A stretch of 8,449 bases of DNA from an uncultured Eubacteriales bacterium. GTDB taxonomy: Bacteria; Bacillota; Clostridia; Oscillospirales; CAG-272. Positions 6,348 to 8,449 of this stretch are shown here, piece by piece (positions within the stretch are counted from its first letter, which is position 1; every line of letters begins with the position of its first letter). Position numbers and translations under genes: made by a program. The notes under the pieces were generated by a model. It did no database searches, had not been told where the DNA came from, and saw only the letters and a list, made by a program, of their open reading frames with translations. Where the stretch lies: contig CABUHS010000056.1 of the NCBI GenBank assembly GCA_902491535.1, positions 1-8,449 of the forward strand, read 5' to 3'.

Positions 6348-7439
6348 ATGGCTTCTTTTGATTGCAGAGACAATATTAAAATGAACAGAGAAAAATCAGA
6401 AAACTCAGTGGGAATTATTTCTGATGAAAAATGCTGCAGGACAGAATTTCTCTCGGCTGAGAACAATGAAAATATAAAACGCGCAGCAGAGATAATAAAA
6501 AACGGCGGACTTGTGGCATTTCCTACGGAAACAGTTTACGGTCTCGGTGCAAACGCACTTGATCCGGAGGCAGCGCGAAAAATATATGCGGCTAAAGGCC
6601 GTCCGTCCGACAATCCGCTTATTATCCACATAGCGGAACCTGAGGATGCGGAAAAATATGCATACACGTCTGAATTATATTATAAGATCGCTGAACGGTT
6701 TATGCCCGGACCGATAACTGTTATACTTCCGAAAAGGCCGTGTATACCCGATACGGTAACGGGAGGACTTAATACGGTAGCGATCCGTGTACCGGCTGAC
6801 TTTTATGCAAGTAAACTGATAAGCTATGCCGGAGTACCGATTGCAGCTCCGTCAGCGAATATTTCAGGTAGACCGAGTGCGACACTTGCCCGGCACTGTC
6901 TTGCCGATTTTGACGGACGTATAGATGCGATACTTGACGGCGGTGAATGTACATTTGGACTCGAATCTACAATAGTTAAACCGACATCTGACGGAAAACT
7001 CAGATTGCTTCGTCCCGGCGCTGTGACTCCGGACGATCTGAGACGCATATGCAATGATATTGAAATAGATCCTGCTGTGCTGAATAAATTCAGCGGGACT
7101 CCGGAAGCACCGGGAATGAAATACAGACACTATGCGCCGAGCGCACCTGTCATTATTCTGGACGGCGCCGATGAGCAGGTATACAAATTTCTTTCAGATA
7201 AAAGCGATTGCGGAATACTTTGTTACAGTGAGGACATGCCCAGGGTTTCCGGAAAGAAAGTTCTTTCTATGGGAAGCAGATATTCTCCTGCCGAGCAGGC
7301 GCATATGCTGTTTGCCTGCCTGAGAAATTTTGACGAAGTTCCCGTTATATATGCGCGTATGCCGTCAAAGAACGGAATAGGACTGGCTGTATTCAACCGT
7401 CTTATCAAGGCGGCGGGATACGAAATAATTTCGCTTTGA
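6348..7439 (+). CDS. ywlC: Threonylcarbamoyl-AMP synthase (Sua5/YwlC type)
   Basis: A 363-residue enzyme that makes threonylcarbamoyl-AMP from threonine, bicarbonate and ATP, the first step of t6A formation at position 37 of ANN-decoding tRNAs. The YrdC domain (about 42-230) carries FPTETVYGLG (58-67), KGRPSDNPL (83-91), APSANISGRPS (167-177) and GLESTIV (204-210). PGMKYRHYAP (255-264) is the linker typical of two-domain Sua5 proteins, and the rest is the C-terminal Sua5 domain. It is therefore the long Sua5/YwlC form, not single-domain TsaC. The start is uncertain. ATG 6348 lies one nt after the prfA stop, fitting coupled translation, but has no clear SD. ATG 6381 would also work, since the conserved core begins only about residue 42. 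The open frame reaches back to 6306 inside prfA. The last gene of the translation cluster. Confidence 0.93.
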   Translation: MASFDCRDNIKMNREKSENSVGIISDEKCCRTEFLSAENNENIKRAAEIIKNGGLVAFPTETVYGLGANALDPEAARKIYAAKGRPSDNPLIIHIAEPEDAEKYAYTSELYYKIAERFMPGPITVILPKRPCIPDTVTGGLNTVAIRVPADFYASKLISYAGVPIAAPSANISGRPSATLARHCLADFDGRIDAILDGGECTFGLESTIVKPTSDGKLRLLRPGAVTPDDLRRICNDIEIDPAVLNKFSGTPEAPGMKYRHYAPSAPVIILDGADEQVYKFLSDKSDCGILCYSEDMPRVSGKKVLSMGSRYSPAEQAHMLFACLRNFDEVPVIYARMPSKNGIGLAVFNRLIKAAGYEIISL

Positions 7440-7475
7440 TCTATTATGCAGTATAGATTAAAATATTATTTTTCA
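7439..7475 (+). terminator. Weak hairpin with T-run after sua5 (possible terminator)
   Basis: ATCTAT (7439-7444) and ATAGAT (7453-7458) can form a six-pair, AT-rich stem with an eight-nt loop. The run TATTATTTTT follows about eight nt later. The stem has only one G:C pair and is not directly joined to the T-run, so intrinsic termination would be inefficient. It is listed because it is the only hairpin I could see between the translation cluster and the secreted-protein gene. Confidence 0.2.
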
Positions 7476-7493
7476 AGAAGGAAGGAAGAAAAA

Positions 7494-8449
7494 ATGAAAG
7501 AAAAACAGACCGGACTCCACGCTTTGAAGCGGATGCTTGTTTTGATGCTTACAGCGGCAATGCTTTTGTCATTTGTTCCTGTCTCTGCTTTTGCTGATGA
7601 ACAGCAGAGCGGGGTAGAATATTATGTATCCTCTGAAAACGGTGATGATAAAAATCCCGGAACAATAGATGCCCCTTTTGCCACAATACAAAAAGCAAGA
7701 GATACGATCCGCGAAGTTAGGACTTCCGAAAATCTGCCTTCCGGCGGAATTACGGTATATATCCACGGGGGAGTATATGCTCAGTATGAGACGCTTACTT
7801 TTACTGAGGAAGACAGCGGAACAGCCGATTGCCCGATTACATATAAGAATTATAACGGAGAAAAAGTTCTTATAAGCGGCGGATATGTTCTCGATCCCGA
7901 CAAATTTGTTACCCCGGATCAGTCTGTTCTTGACCGTATACAGACAGAGGATGCACGTTCGAAGCTTCTTGCATATGATCTGGGTGCAGCAGGTGTAGAT
8001 TACCGCACGGCTCTTGATTTCGTTAACGAAGCTAAGGTCGTAAACAGTATACTTTTTTACGGCGGAGAACGCGCATGGCCGGGACGTTATCCTAACTATG
8101 TTGACGGTGAACAACGTTATCTGCTTTTTGAAAATTATTCGGATAGTCCCAGAAGCTTTTACGATTCTGACCACAGAGTTAAAAATTGGTCTGAAGAATC
8201 GATAAAAAATGCAGGGCTGTACGGAATGTTTGAGATAGATTGGTCGACATCGTACGGACATATAACTAATTATAACCGCGATACAGAAAGGGTTACATTT
8301 GACGGTTCATGGTCGACGGCAAACGGACGGTATATTTATTTTAATGTGCTTGAAGAAGTCGATGCAGTAGGAGAATATTTTATAGACGAAGCGAACGATA
8401 TGCTGTATTTCTATCCTCCGGAAAATTACCGCGATATCGAAATACTCAT
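7494..8449 (+). CDS. Secreted right-handed parallel beta-helix protein, N-terminal part (cut by right edge)
   Basis: The first 318 codons are present and open to the window end. A clear Sec signal peptide spans residues 1-34: basic n-region with K12 R13, hydrophobic MLVLMLTAAMLLSFV, and a predicted AFA/D cleavage after A34. The mature protein begins with YYVSSENGDDKNPGT (43-57) and APFATIQKARDTIR (60-73). This entry segment is typical of secreted right-handed beta-helix proteins, many of which bind or cleave polysaccharides. GGITVYIHGGVY (84-95) and PITYKNYNGEKVLISGG (114-130) continue the pattern. GEYFIDEANDMLYFYPPE (293-310) is also seen before the helical coils in such proteins. Catalytic residues would lie beyond the window, so no enzyme class is assigned. 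A purine-rich AAGGAAGG site lies before the ATG. There is no obvious promoter, and relation to the upstream operon is unclear. Confidence 0.8.
   Translation, partial: MKEKQTGLHALKRMLVLMLTAAMLLSFVPVSAFADEQQSGVEYYVSSENGDDKNPGTIDAPFATIQKARDTIREVRTSENLPSGGITVYIHGGVYAQYETLTFTEEDSGTADCPITYKNYNGEKVLISGGYVLDPDKFVTPDQSVLDRIQTEDARSKLLAYDLGAAGVDYRTALDFVNEAKVVNSILFYGGERAWPGRYPNYVDGEQRYLLFENYSDSPRSFYDSDHRVKNWSEESIKNAGLYGMFEIDWSTSYGHITNYNRDTERVTFDGSWSTANGRYIYFNVLEEVDAVGEYFIDEANDMLYFYPPENYRDIEIL

Noticed and set aside
7569..8261. A 230-codon open frame on the minus strand
   Set aside because: It lies fully antisense to the beta-helix gene, which has an SD, a signal peptide and family motifs. The antisense translation shows no recognisable domain.
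1..8449. CRISPR arrays, tRNA or rRNA genes, insertion sequences, riboswitches
   Set aside because: Reading through, I saw no regularly spaced repeats, cloverleaf-like segments, transposase motifs or long structured leaders. Gaps between genes are all short.

Overview
The window looks like chromosomal DNA from a spore-forming Clostridia-type Firmicute, possibly an uncultured anaerobe. Base composition is moderately AT-rich (by eye, low to mid 40s % GC), ATA and AGA codons are frequent, and Shine-Dalgarno (SD) sites are GGAGG/AAAGGA-like. Three genes belong to families tied to endospore formation (YlbJ/SpoVV, YqfC, YqfD). No genus can be assigned from the sequence alone.

Left third, minus strand (1-1819). 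A YlbJ/SpoVV-type membrane protein (779-1819) is followed by a separate two-gene unit. That unit is a 156-residue basic, cysteine-rich protein (196-666) and the first 66 codons of a lipoprotein-like secreted protein (1-199, running off the left edge), joined by an ATGA stop/start overlap. A good sigma-A-like promoter (726-754) precedes the two-gene unit.

Middle, plus strand (1898-4592). yqfC, yqfD and phoH lie in the order familiar from Bacillus and many Clostridia. The yqfC and ylbJ reading frames diverge across a gap of about 80 bp. The sporulation genes thus face each other across one control region, and a weak SigE-like promoter can be drawn there for ylbJ.

Right part, plus strand (4624-7439). 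A strong promoter candidate (TTGAAA, 17 bp, TATAAT) starts a tight run of translation genes: ybeY (rRNA maturation), prfA (release factor 1) and a two-domain Sua5/YwlC protein (t6A tRNA modification). The pgpH gene that sits between phoH and ybeY in Bacillus is absent, and prmC does not follow prfA.

Right edge (7494-8449). A Sec-secreted protein of the right-handed parallel beta-helix type begins and is cut by the window end. It is probably an extracellular polysaccharide-acting or surface protein and marks a change from housekeeping to accessory content.

No RNA genes, insertion sequences, CRISPR arrays or phage genes are visible, and no gap between genes exceeds about 115 bp. I see no clear undescribed multi-gene system. 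The least described part is the cysteine-rich protein plus lipoprotein pair at the left edge.
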